Position numbers and translations under genes: made by a program. Shown one piece after another: positions 1 to 7,954 of a stretch of 64,000 nucleotides of DNA. Origin of the DNA: Nocardioidaceae bacterium UBA4001 (GTDB taxonomy: Bacteria; Actinomycetota; Actinomycetes; Propionibacteriales; Nocardioidaceae); contig DGBP01000058.1 in NCBI GenBank assembly GCA_002384855.1, forward strand, positions 1 to 64,000. Direction: 5' to 3'. How positions within the stretch are numbered: position 1 is the first letter of the stretch; each line of letters begins with the position of its first letter. The notes beneath the pieces are model-generated. The model was not told the origin of the DNA and did no database searches. It saw only the letters and a program-made list of their open reading frames with translations.

Positions 1-50
1 ACTCAAGCAGAGATCCAGGACATCTGTTCGACTCAATCTAAGGGGGACCA

Positions 51-64
51 CCGACAGAAGTCGG
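51..64. terminator. short hairpin downstream of betT
   Basis: A 5-bp perfect stem (CCGAC / GTCGG) with an AGAA loop lies about 90 bases past the betT stop in the betT reading direction. No T-tract follows on that strand, so it is a weak terminator candidate. The rest of positions 1-156 holds nothing else I can support. Confidence 0.3.
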
Positions 65-156
65 CTCCCAGGGCGGGCGGGGAGACCGGGGCGACGAAGC
101 TGCGGTTCGACGGCCACCGAGGACTCACCCCCGGTGACCGTCGTCGTGACCTCACG

Positions 157-2211
157 TCACGTCGAGGCGGCGGTCTCCCCCTGCAGGTGGAGGAACTCCA
201 TGTGCCGCTCGTACTGGTCGAGCACGTCGTCGATGAGCTGGGTGTGGGTGTAGCCCATCACGTCGTAGCCCTGCCCACCCTCGCGCAGGTGCACCTCGAG
301 CCGGCAGTACACGTCGTTCCCGCGCGGCGCTCGCCGCCCGTAGACAGGGGTCGGCACCTCACGCGGCCACACCTGGTACTGGAACGGGTGCTCGGTCCCG
401 AGGTCGGCGGCCAGCTCGACGAACGACATGCCGTCATCGGCCGTCCGTGCCGCGCCCGCGTCGACGCCCTGGTTGCGCAGCTCGGCGGCCACGTCCTCCA
501 GCGCAGGAAGGGCCACCTCGTTGAGGAACTGCTCAGCCTCGGCCACGGTCGGGAAGTCCATCGCCCGGTTCAGGCGCTGGCGCCACGACAGGGGCGGTGT
601 CGGCTCACGATGCCCGCTGCGACCCGACAGCATGCCGCGCATGCTCTGAAGCGCGGAGTCCTGGCGGAGGCCCTCCACCCGGAGCGCCTTGTGCAGTCCC
701 AGCATCACCAGCACGAGCACGAACGCGAACGGCAGTCCCATCACCACGGTGGCGTACTGCAGCGCATAGATCCCGCCGACGCTGAGGATCCCGAGGGTCA
801 GTGCCCCGGTGGCCACCGCCCAGAAGATCCGGAGGCGGCGACCGCCGTCGTCGTTGACCGTGCGCAGCCTGGAGGACAGGTTCGCCATCACCAGGGCGCC
901 GGAGTCGGCGGAGGTCACGTAGAACAGCAGGCCGACGAACGTGGCGAGTCCGGCGATGAAGGTGAACGCCGGGTACTCCGCCAGGAGCGCGTAGAACCCG
1001 CCCTCGGGGCTGCCCGCGGCCACCTCGGCGAACGACGCGTTGCCGGAGCGGATCTGGTCGAGCGCCGCGTTGCCGAAGACCGAGACCCACATGACGATGT
1101 AGGTGAACGGGATGATGAGGGTCCCGGCCACGAACTCGCGGATCGTTCGGCCCCGCGAGATGCGGGCCAGGAACAGCCCGACGAAGGAGGCCCAGGCGAT
1201 CCACCAGGCCCAGAAGAACAGCGTCCAGAAGCTCATCCAGTCGCCGGTGTCCTCGTAGGCGAAGGTCTGCATGGTCATGTCGGGGAACAGCCGCACGAAG
1301 TCGCCGACGTTGAGGACCGCGGCGTTGAGCAGGTAGGCCGTCTTGCCGGTCACGAGGATCCACAGCACCAGCCCGATCGCGAGCAGCACGTTGAGCTGCG
1401 ACATCCGCTTGATGCCGCGGTCGATGCCGCTGACCGCCGAGATCGTCGCCATCACCACGGCGAGCACGAGCAGGCCGAGCTGCGCCGCCAGGCCCTGCGG
1501 GATCCCGAAGAGCAGGTCGAGCCCGACGTTGAGCCCGACCACGCCGATACCGAGCGACGTCGCGACGCCGAAGATCGTGCCCAGCACCGCCGCGCTGTCG
1601 ACGGCATGCCCGATGGGGCCGTCGACCCGCTTGCCGATCAGCGGGTGGAGCGCGGAGCGCACGGCCAGCGGGAGGTTCATCCGGTAGGCGAAGTAGCCCA
1701 GCGCCATGCCCATCAGCGCGTACATGCCCCATCCGCTGATGCCGTAGTGGAACATCGTCCACGCGGTCGCCTCGCGCGCCGCCTCGACGGTCTCCCCCTG
1801 TCCGCTCGGCGGGGTGAGGAACTGCACCACCGGCTCGTTGACCGCGAAGAACATCAGGTCGGTGCCGATGCCCGCCGCGAACAGCATCGAGGCCCAGGCC
1901 ATCGTGCTGTACTGCGGCCGCGAGTGCGCGGGTCCCAGCCGCACCCGGCCGTAGCGCGAGAGCGCCAGCCACACCACGAAGATCAAGATGGCCGTGGCAA
2001 GCGCGACGTAGAACCAGCCGAACCAGGTCGACACGAAGCCGACCACCTCGCCCAGCGTCGCCTCGGCACGCGCCGGCGCGAGCAGGGTCCACAGCGTGAC
2101 GGCCAACGTGCCCACCGCGGAGGTGATGAACACGGGCTTGTTGACCTTCGAGCGCTGGTCGCCGTCCCACTCGGACTCAAACGTGCCCGGCGGGGTCTCG
2201 GTCCGGCTCAT
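157..2211 (-). CDS. betT: BCCT-family choline/betaine transporter BetT
   Basis: A 684-aa secondary transporter of the betaine/choline/carnitine family, expected to import choline through the cytoplasmic membrane with a coupled cation. About twelve hydrophobic segments fill residues 25-520. The family signature is visible in the Trp-rich stretch FFWAWWIAWASFVGLFLARI, and an early loop reads GIGTDLMFFAVNEP, typical of BetT. After the membrane part there is a soluble C-terminal extension of about 150 residues, as in long BetT proteins, where this tail takes part in osmotic control. It is the last gene of betB-betA-betT and its start overlaps the betA stop by 4 bp (ATGA), so choline uptake and oxidation are co-translated. 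Choline as substrate is inferred from the operon; the family call is firm. Confidence 0.93.
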   Translation of the reverse strand: MSRTETPPGTFESEWDGDQRSKVNKPVFITSAVGTLAVTLWTLLAPARAEATLGEVVGFVSTWFGWFYVALATAILIFVVWLALSRYGRVRLGPAHSRPQYSTMAWASMLFAAGIGTDLMFFAVNEPVVQFLTPPSGQGETVEAAREATAWTMFHYGISGWGMYALMGMALGYFAYRMNLPLAVRSALHPLIGKRVDGPIGHAVDSAAVLGTIFGVATSLGIGVVGLNVGLDLLFGIPQGLAAQLGLLVLAVVMATISAVSGIDRGIKRMSQLNVLLAIGLVLWILVTGKTAYLLNAAVLNVGDFVRLFPDMTMQTFAYEDTGDWMSFWTLFFWAWWIAWASFVGLFLARISRGRTIREFVAGTLIIPFTYIVMWVSVFGNAALDQIRSGNASFAEVAAGSPEGGFYALLAEYPAFTFIAGLATFVGLLFYVTSADSGALVMANLSSRLRTVNDDGGRRLRIFWAVATGALTLGILSVGGIYALQYATVVMGLPFAFVLVLVMLGLHKALRVEGLRQDSALQSMRGMLSGRSGHREPTPPLSWRQRLNRAMDFPTVAEAEQFLNEVALPALEDVAAELRNQGVDAGAARTADDGMSFVELAADLGTEHPFQYQVWPREVPTPVYGRRAPRGNDVYCRLEVHLREGGQGYDVMGYTHTQLIDDVLDQYERHMEFLHLQGETAAST

Positions 2212-3929
2212 GCGTGTGCTCCTGTCTCCATGTCGTTGCGGGGGTCACCGGGTGGGTACAGCGGCATTGCGTCGCAGTGCCGGTAGTAGGGGACCTCGAG
2301 CGGCGCGAGCGGCTCGTTGTCCATGATCAGGTCGGCCGCCTTCTCGGCGAGCATCATCACGGGGGCGTAGATGTTGCCGTTCGTGACGTAAGGCATCACC
2401 GACGCGTCGACGACGCGCAGGCCCTCCACGCCGTGCACCCGCATGCTCGACGGATCGACCACGCTCATCTCGTCGGTGCCCATCTTCGCCGTGCACGAGG
2501 GGTGCAGGGCGGTCTCGGCGTCCTTGGCGACCCAGTCGAGGATCTCCTCGTCGGTCTCCACCGAGGGTCCCGGCGAGATCTCCCCGGCGCTGAACGGCGC
2601 GAACGCCGGCTGCTCGAGGATCTTCCGCGCGGCCCGGACCATCTCGATCCACTCGCGCCGGTCGGTCTCGGTCGAGAGGTAGTTGAACCGCAGGGCCGGG
2701 TGCTGATGAGGGTCGGCGGACTTGATCTTCACGCTGCCCCGGACGTCGGAGTACATCGGTCCGATGTGCACCTGGTAGCCGTGCTCGCTCGCCGGCCGCG
2801 ACCCGTCGTACCGGATCGCGATGGGCAGGAAGTGGAACATCAGGTTGGGGTAGGCGACCTCGTCGTTGCTGCGGATGAAGCCGCCGGCCTCGAAGTGGTT
2901 GGACGCGCCCACGCCCCGGCGCAGGAACATCCACTCCGCGCCGATCCGCGGCTTGTGCCGGTGCTTGAGCCACGGCGCGATCGACACCGGCTGCTTGCTG
3001 GCGTGCTGGATGTAGACCTCGAGGTGGTCCTGCAGGTTCTCCCCCACCCCCGGCAGGTCCACGACGCTGCGGATGCCGAGGGCCTCGAGCTCGCCGGCGT
3101 TGCCGATCCCGGCGAGCTGGAGCAGCTGCGGGGAGTTGATGGCCCCACCGGACAGGATCACCTCGGCGGCCCCGACCGTGCGCTTGAACCTGCCACCACG
3201 CAGATAGTCCACGCCGACGACGCGGTTGCCGCGCATCCGCAGGCCGGTGACGTGCGACAGCGTGTGCACGGTCAGGTTCGGCCGGTTCATGACCGGGTGC
3301 AGGTAGGCGCGGGCAGCGCTGAGCCGACGGCCCCGGTGCACGTTGCGGTCGAAGGGCGCGAAACCCTCCTGGCGGTAGCCGTTCACGTCGTCGGTCAACG
3401 GGTGACCGGCCTGCTGGACGGCCTCGAAGAACGCCCCGAACAGCGGGTTCGTCGCGGGTCCACGCTCGAGCACCAGCGGGCCTGAGCCACCACGCCATCG
3501 GTCGGCACCGGCGAGGCAGGTCTCCATGCGCTTGAAGTACGGCAGCACGTGGGCGTAGTCCCACTGCTCCATGCCGGCGTCCCTGGCCCAGCGCTCGTAG
3601 TCCATCGGGTTCCCGCGCTGGAAGATCATCCCGTTGATGCTGCTGGAGCCACCGAGAACCTTGCCCCGGGCGTGGTAGACCCGCCGCCCGTTCATGTGCG
3701 GCTCGGGCTCGGACTCGTACTTCCAGTCGTAGAGCCGGTTGCCGATCGGGTACGGCAGCGCCGCCGGCATGTGGATGAACGGGTCGATCTTGAAGTCGCT
3801 GCGCCCGGCCTCGAGGACCAGCACGCTGGTCCCCGGATCAGCGCTGAGGCGGTTGGCCAGAGCGGACCCTGCCGACCCCCCACCGACGATCACGAAGTCG
3901 TACGACGTCTGCTGGCTGCGGGGACTCAT
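2208..3929 (-). CDS. betA: choline dehydrogenase (GMC oxidoreductase)
   Basis: A 573-aa FAD enzyme of the glucose-methanol-choline family that oxidises choline to betaine aldehyde. The N-terminal dinucleotide-binding motif VGGGSAGSALANRL lies at residues 15-28. The second GMC signature region GMIFQRGNPMDYERWA follows near residue 100. The C-terminal catalytic pair is present: His near 476 in HPSCTAKMG, and Asn in VTNGNIYAP near 517-519. Length is normal for BetA (550-580 aa). It overlaps betB upstream and betT downstream by 4 bp each, so the three genes form one translationally coupled unit. Without the neighbours the substrate could be another alcohol; next to betB and betT, choline is the natural reading. 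Confidence 0.93.
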   Translation of the reverse strand: MSPRSQQTSYDFVIVGGGSAGSALANRLSADPGTSVLVLEAGRSDFKIDPFIHMPAALPYPIGNRLYDWKYESEPEPHMNGRRVYHARGKVLGGSSSINGMIFQRGNPMDYERWARDAGMEQWDYAHVLPYFKRMETCLAGADRWRGGSGPLVLERGPATNPLFGAFFEAVQQAGHPLTDDVNGYRQEGFAPFDRNVHRGRRLSAARAYLHPVMNRPNLTVHTLSHVTGLRMRGNRVVGVDYLRGGRFKRTVGAAEVILSGGAINSPQLLQLAGIGNAGELEALGIRSVVDLPGVGENLQDHLEVYIQHASKQPVSIAPWLKHRHKPRIGAEWMFLRRGVGASNHFEAGGFIRSNDEVAYPNLMFHFLPIAIRYDGSRPASEHGYQVHIGPMYSDVRGSVKIKSADPHQHPALRFNYLSTETDRREWIEMVRAARKILEQPAFAPFSAGEISPGPSVETDEEILDWVAKDAETALHPSCTAKMGTDEMSVVDPSSMRVHGVEGLRVVDASVMPYVTNGNIYAPVMMLAEKAADLIMDNEPLAPLEVPYYRHCDAMPLYPPGDPRNDMETGAHA

Positions 3930-5431
3930 GCTTCCTCTCCTGCCGGCTCACCGAACCAGTACTGCGCGGCGGGTCGTGTGTTGTGCCAGATGTGCTTGGT
4001 CTCGCGGTACTCGTCGAGCCCGGCGTTCCCGAGCTCGCGGCCGACGCCGGACTGCTTGAAGCCGCCCCACTCCGCCTGGGGGACGTAGGGGTGGTAGTCG
4101 TTGATCCAGATCGTGCCGTGGCGCAGCCGTCGCGCGACCCGCTCTGCTCGGCCGGCGTCCTTGGTCCACACGGCGCCTGCGAGGCCGTAGATCGTGTGGT
4201 TGGCGATCGAGACGGCCGCGTCCTCCGCCTGGTCGTACGTCGCACCGCTGAACGTCTCGACGGTGAGCACCGGGCCGAAGGACTCCTCCTGGACCACCTG
4301 CATGTCCGCGTGGCAGCCGTCGAGGATCGTGGGCAGGTAGAAGAACCCGTCCTGCAGGTCGGGGGTGTCCGGACGTGCGCCTCCCACACGCAGGACCGCG
4401 CCCTCCTCGAGTCCGCGCGCGACGTACCTCTCGACCTTCTCGCGGTGCTCGGCACTGATCAGCGGACCGGTCTCCGCGTGGTCGTCGAACGGGCCGCCGA
4501 CGCGGATCTTCGCCGCCCGGCGGACCAGCTCGTCGACGAAGTCGTCCTTGATCGACTCCTCCACGACCAGCCGCGCCCCTCCGGAGCAGACCTGGCCGGA
4601 GTCGAGGAACACCGCGGTGAGGGCGAAGTCGAGCGCGACCTCGAGGTCGGCGTCGGCGAACACGATGTTCGGGTTCTTGCCGCCGAGCTCGAGCGCCACC
4701 TTCTTCACCGTCGGAGCGGCCGCCGCCATGATCCGGCGACCGGTCTCCAGTCCACCGGTGAACGACACCAGGTCGACGTCAGGGGCCTCGGTCAGCGGCG
4801 CGCCGACCTCGGCGCCGGTGCCCAGGACGAGGTTCGCGACACCGCCCGGGACACCCGCCTCGGTGAGCGCCTTCATCAGCCAGATCGAGGTCGAGGGGGT
4901 CAGCTCGCTGGGCTTGAGCACGAAGGTGTTGCCTGCAGCGAGGGCGGGCGCGACCTTCCAGGAGGTCTGCAGGAGCGGGTAGTTCCACGGCGTGATCAGT
5001 GAGCAGACGCCGACCGGCTCGTGCACGATGCGGCTCGAGACGTCGGGCATGCCGGCGTCGACCACACGACCGGCGTCGGCGGTCGCCAGCCCGGCGTAGT
5101 GCCGGAAGACGGCCACGATGTCGTCGACGTCGATCTGGGACTCGACGAAGCGCTTGCCGGTGTCGAGCGACTCCAGCCGGGCCACCTCGTCCTTGTCCTC
5201 TTCGAGCAGGTCCGCGACCCGGTGCAGGATCGCCGCCCGGTCGGCGCTGCTGGTGTCGCGCCACGGGCCCTCGTCGAACGCCTTCCGGGCGGCACGCACC
5301 GCGTCCACCGCGTCGGCGGCCGTGGCCTCGGAGACCGTGGCCACCACTTCTCCGTCGGCGGGACAGCGGATCTCGCGGGTCCCTCCTCCGGATGCGTCAC
5401 GCCAGGTCCCGTCGATGAACAGCTCTGGCAT
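3926..5431 (-). CDS. betB: betaine-aldehyde dehydrogenase
   Basis: A 501-aa NAD(P)-dependent aldehyde dehydrogenase that converts betaine aldehyde to glycine betaine. The catalytic Glu is E248 in ALELGGKNPN and the catalytic Cys is C282 in SGQVCSGGARL. The cofactor region (TPWNYPLLQ near 147, SFTGG near 223) is intact. It is the first gene of the operon. The ATG at 5431 is preceded by a strong AAGGAG, which fixes the start. No betI repressor gene lies nearby, so control must come from the leader upstream of 5431 or from a distant regulator. Length and motifs match the family; betaine aldehyde as substrate is inferred from the operon. Confidence 0.93.
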   Translation of the reverse strand: MPELFIDGTWRDASGGGTREIRCPADGEVVATVSEATAADAVDAVRAARKAFDEGPWRDTSSADRAAILHRVADLLEEDKDEVARLESLDTGKRFVESQIDVDDIVAVFRHYAGLATADAGRVVDAGMPDVSSRIVHEPVGVCSLITPWNYPLLQTSWKVAPALAAGNTFVLKPSELTPSTSIWLMKALTEAGVPGGVANLVLGTGAEVGAPLTEAPDVDLVSFTGGLETGRRIMAAAAPTVKKVALELGGKNPNIVFADADLEVALDFALTAVFLDSGQVCSGGARLVVEESIKDDFVDELVRRAAKIRVGGPFDDHAETGPLISAEHREKVERYVARGLEEGAVLRVGGARPDTPDLQDGFFYLPTILDGCHADMQVVQEESFGPVLTVETFSGATYDQAEDAAVSIANHTIYGLAGAVWTKDAGRAERVARRLRHGTIWINDYHPYVPQAEWGGFKQSGVGRELGNAGLDEYRETKHIWHNTRPAAQYWFGEPAGEEA

Positions 5432-5543
5432 CTATCTCCTTCGTTCGGGGGCCACCGGGCATCCCGAGAGAGCCGGCAGCCTGATCTGCACAGCGGTGTG
5501 CGGCGCACGCCGGTGGGAGGGGCTGTTCGACTCTTCCACGGAC

Positions 5544-5562
5544 GCCCCGTCCGGAAACGGGC
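5544..5562. terminator. possible hairpin between zinc-ribbon gene and betB
   Basis: An imperfect stem (GCCCCGT / ACGGGC, one bulge) with a CCGGAA loop lies in the 198-bp gap between the zinc-ribbon gene and betB, both read leftward. It could end the upstream transcript before the bet promoter, which must lie between here and 5432. It lacks a T-run. Confidence 0.25.
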
Positions 5563-5629
5563 GGCCTAGTCATGTGGGACGTGCATCACAGCCGGCCGGG
5601 CTGGGAGAGATCGAGCCGGGAAGCAGATG

Positions 5630-5764
5630 TCACTGCGGGCCGAGCGGGGTCACCGGCTCACCGCACATCGGGCACTGCACCTGGTCGACCGGCCGGCCGT
5701 CGCGGCCCTCGTAGCCGCAGTACTCGCAGACGTACTTCGTCGGACTGGTCCCCTGGGCGCTCAT
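5630..5764 (-). CDS. 44-aa zinc-ribbon (rubredoxin-like) protein
   Basis: A very small protein with two CxxC knuckles: CEYC at residues 13-16 and CPMC at 31-34, separated by 14 residues rich in Gly, Asp and Arg. This spacing fits a one-metal zinc ribbon or a small rubredoxin-like fold. The flanking YVCEYCGYEG and QVQCPMCGEPV resemble short zinc-ribbon proteins common in actinobacteria. The ATG follows the TGA of the preceding gene with a single base between (TGACATG), so it is probably translationally coupled to that chaperone-like gene. There is no signal peptide or membrane segment. Zn rather than Fe binding is a guess. The two may act together, but nothing in the sequence proves it. Confidence 0.65.
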   Translation of the reverse strand: MSAQGTSPTKYVCEYCGYEGRDGRPVDQVQCPMCGEPVTPLGPQ

Positions 5765-5765
5765 G

Positions 5766-7121
5766 TCAGAGCTCCTCGCCGCTGTGCCGGCTCGGCGTCG
5801 GCCGGCGCGTGGCCGGTCGGCGGGGCGACCCGGTCGCCGGACGCTCATCGCCGTGTGTGAGCCCCTCGGGTCCCCGGCCGATGGCACGCTCGACCACGAG
5901 CCTGAGCGCCCGCCGGAGAAGCGCGGTCGTGCGGCCCCACGCGGCCAGCTCTCGCGCGCAGGCGCGAGCCTCCCGCTGGTCACCGCGGTGGTGCGCAGCC
6001 TCACGCGACTCCCGCCACCCGGCCTCCTGCGCCAGGCATTCGTCGAGGGCGCCGAGCACGACCTCCTGGTCGAACCCGCACACACCGGCTGCGAGCTCCG
6101 CGTCGAGGCCACCGGACGCCGCGTCGAGCTGCAGCAGCGTCCGGAGGGCCGTCTCGGGGTCGCAGACGACCGTGCACGCGGTCGCACGCGACGCGGGCTC
6201 GTCGTCCGGATCGTCACCGAGCGCCGTGCGGCCACCCACCCTGGCGGCGAGCTCGTCGCCGACCTGGTCGAGCTTGGCCGACATGCCGGTCAGCATCATC
6301 CGCAGGTGGTCCGCGGCAAACGGCCAGGCGGCCACGAGCGTCTGCGCGATGACCCGGTCCTCGACGAGGAAGAACTTCACGAACCGGTGGTCGCGGTTGA
6401 GGACGTTGACCTCGTACGACGCGCGCCGGAGGTCGCTGACCCCGTCGACGACCACGCCGAAGATGTCGATGACCGGGGCCTCCTCGACCACGCGCACGTA
6501 GACCAGTGAGCTCCCGAACGGCACCGGGATGTCGCCGTCCGCGTCGTGCTCGGGCAGGTCGCCGAAGAGCGGGGTCAAGGCGGCGTCGACCAGCGCCCGC
6601 AGGTGCTCGACGTCCTCGGGCACCACCGCGGGCGGGTCGACGGCGCCGTCGTCCTCCGCCACCGGGAGCTGCGTGACGTCGTCGTCCGGGTCCGTGAGGT
6701 CCGCCTCCAGGAAGGCGGGGTGCGCGACCCCGAAGACCTCGCGCAGGGCACGCACGGCCATCACGGCCAGCTGGTCGGCGTGGCTCACCGGGACGTCGAG
6801 GAAGAAGTTCTCCGACTCGTCGCCGGGCGCCCTCCACCCCAGGTCCACCAGCAGCGCCTCGGCCCGGTCGTCGAGCGCGTGCCTCGGTGCGAGGTAGGCG
6901 TTGCCGGACACCTCGCCCCGCAGCATGCTGCCGCCGGCGAACCCCGCGAGCCGGACGTACGGCGATGCTCCGTCGTCCGCCTCGCCGAGGGGCCGTCCCG
7001 CCCCGAGAACGAGCACGCCGCCCTCGCCGAGCTCCCCGACGTGGTCGGCCAACCGAGCCCGGAACCCCCGCCAGGCCTCCTCCGTCGCGCGATCCAGGTC
7101 GCGCCCCTCGAACTCGTCCAC
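5766..7121 (-). CDS. TY-Chap/YbjN-like peptide-binding chaperone domain protein
   Basis: A 451-aa soluble acidic protein. The first about 140 residues form an alpha/beta domain starting MDEFEGRDLDRATEEAWRGF. The middle, about 190-310, reads like a YbjN/type III secretion chaperone fold: an IPVPFGSSLVYVRVV strand, then IDIFGVVVDGVSD, a NREH-like NRDHRFVKFFL, and a long helix DHLRMMLTGMSAKLDQVGDELA. Actinobacterial proteins with this layout are named TY-Chap domain proteins; I recognise it by pattern, not by a search. The last 120 residues are Arg/Ala-rich and probably helical. The start is GTG with a G-rich Shine-Dalgarno just upstream. It precedes the 44-aa zinc-ribbon gene by one base. Substrate and process are unknown. 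Confidence 0.7.
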   Translation of the reverse strand: MDEFEGRDLDRATEEAWRGFRARLADHVGELGEGGVLVLGAGRPLGEADDGASPYVRLAGFAGGSMLRGEVSGNAYLAPRHALDDRAEALLVDLGWRAPGDESENFFLDVPVSHADQLAVMAVRALREVFGVAHPAFLEADLTDPDDDVTQLPVAEDDGAVDPPAVVPEDVEHLRALVDAALTPLFGDLPEHDADGDIPVPFGSSLVYVRVVEEAPVIDIFGVVVDGVSDLRRASYEVNVLNRDHRFVKFFLVEDRVIAQTLVAAWPFAADHLRMMLTGMSAKLDQVGDELAARVGGRTALGDDPDDEPASRATACTVVCDPETALRTLLQLDAASGGLDAELAAGVCGFDQEVVLGALDECLAQEAGWRESREAAHHRGDQREARACARELAAWGRTTALLRRALRLVVERAIGRGPEGLTHGDERPATGSPRRPATRRPTPSRHSGEEL

Positions 7122-7221
7122 TGCACCCCCCGTGCACCTCGACCCTGTTCCAGCAGGCTATCGGCGAGCACCGACACTGTGGCCACGTCGTTGGTCCCGC
7201 CGCCGCACCCGCCCTCACGAC

Positions 7222-7760
7222 CGCCCCCTCCCTGTGGGTCGTGTCGGTGCTGCTCGCGATCGTCGTACGCACCGGCAGTCGCCGCCGGGTCCTCGCGATC
7301 GGCACCACCTTCCTGGCCGCGACGGCGGGGATGTACGCGTTGTACATGGCCGGGATCTACTCCGCGGTGGGCGTCGTCGGCCACCTCGGAGCCGTGCAGG
7401 CCGTCGTCGCCGTGGTCGCGGGCGTCCTCGGCGTCGTGAGCGTGAAGGACTACTTCGCCTACAGGAAGGGGATCTCGTTCACGGTCCGGACTCCTCCAAG
7501 CCGGGCATCTACCGGCGGATGCGCTCGGTCGCCGGCGAGGAGCGTCTCTGGCCGGCGCTGGGTGCGACCGCTGTCCTGGCGGTCGGGGTGTCGCTGCTGG
7601 AGACCCCCTGCACCGCGGGGCTCCCCGTGCTGTGGACCGGCCTGCTCGCCGAGAGCGGGGTGGGTACGACGGAGGCGGCGATGCTGTTCGCGCTCTACAT
7701 GGTCCCGTTCCTCGTCGAGGAGCTCCTCGTCTTCGCAGTGGCCGTGGTGAGCGTGCGCTC
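7222..7760 (+). pseudogene. remnant of a CcdA/DsbD-like membrane protein, frameshifted
   Basis: Two adjacent frames together give a polytopic membrane protein. The first (about 7222-7485) reads VVSVLLAIVV, then GMYALYMAGIYSAVG and VVSVKDYFAYRKGISFTV. The second (about 7486-7760) reads KPGIYRRMRSVAGEERLW, then GVSLLETPCTAGLPVLW and LFALYMVPFLVEELLVF. These match consecutive parts of one actinobacterial membrane family with KDYF and PCTAGFPVLW motifs. Restoring one C near 7485 (ACGGTCCGG to ACGGTCCCGG) joins the frames through a plausible TVPDSSKPG. The N-terminus is missing, and the last segment stops abruptly after VVSVRS, where an unrelated sequence on the other strand takes over. So it has lost both ends as well as its frame. 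No start codon or ribosome-binding site suggests expression. Confidence 0.65.
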
Positions 7761-7899
7761 AGCGCCACCAGGGCGCCGGCCGGCCCGCCAACCACCAGCC
7801 GAGCCGACCGGTCGACCACGGCAGCACGAGGTAGGCCATCACCGGGGTCATCAGGACCGTGCTGAGCAGCACCCTGGGAGCGGTCGCCAGGTCCGGCAC
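7759..7899 (-). pseudogene. C-terminal fragment of a membrane protein (possibly ABM-type)
   Basis: A 46-residue frame from a GTG, reading VPDLATAPRVLLSTVLMTPV and then MAYLVLPWSTGRLGWWLAG. One clear transmembrane helix is followed by a basic tail, like the C-termini of membrane-anchored antibiotic-biosynthesis-monooxygenase proteins (pattern TPVMTYLVMP). No enzyme domain precedes it; upstream sequence is the tail of the 490-aa gene. Its 3' end touches the broken end of the CcdA-like remnant, so it is probably a leftover from the same deletion. It could still be a small single-span membrane protein, but no ribosome-binding site stands out. Confidence 0.4.
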
Positions 7900-7954
7900 G
7901 TCGGGTGGTTCGCGCGACGGGAGGTGGTCACGGCGACCAGGGTAGGAGACCGAG

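Noticed and set aside
1..45. GTTCGACTC resembling a tRNA T-loop at the left edge
   Set aside because: The flanking bases cannot form a T-stem or acceptor stem; no tRNA can be supported.
187..2286. Long open frame opposite betT
   Set aside because: It is an antisense shadow of a high-GC gene: rich in His, Arg and Gly, with no family motif, while the opposite strand encodes a clear BCCT transporter.
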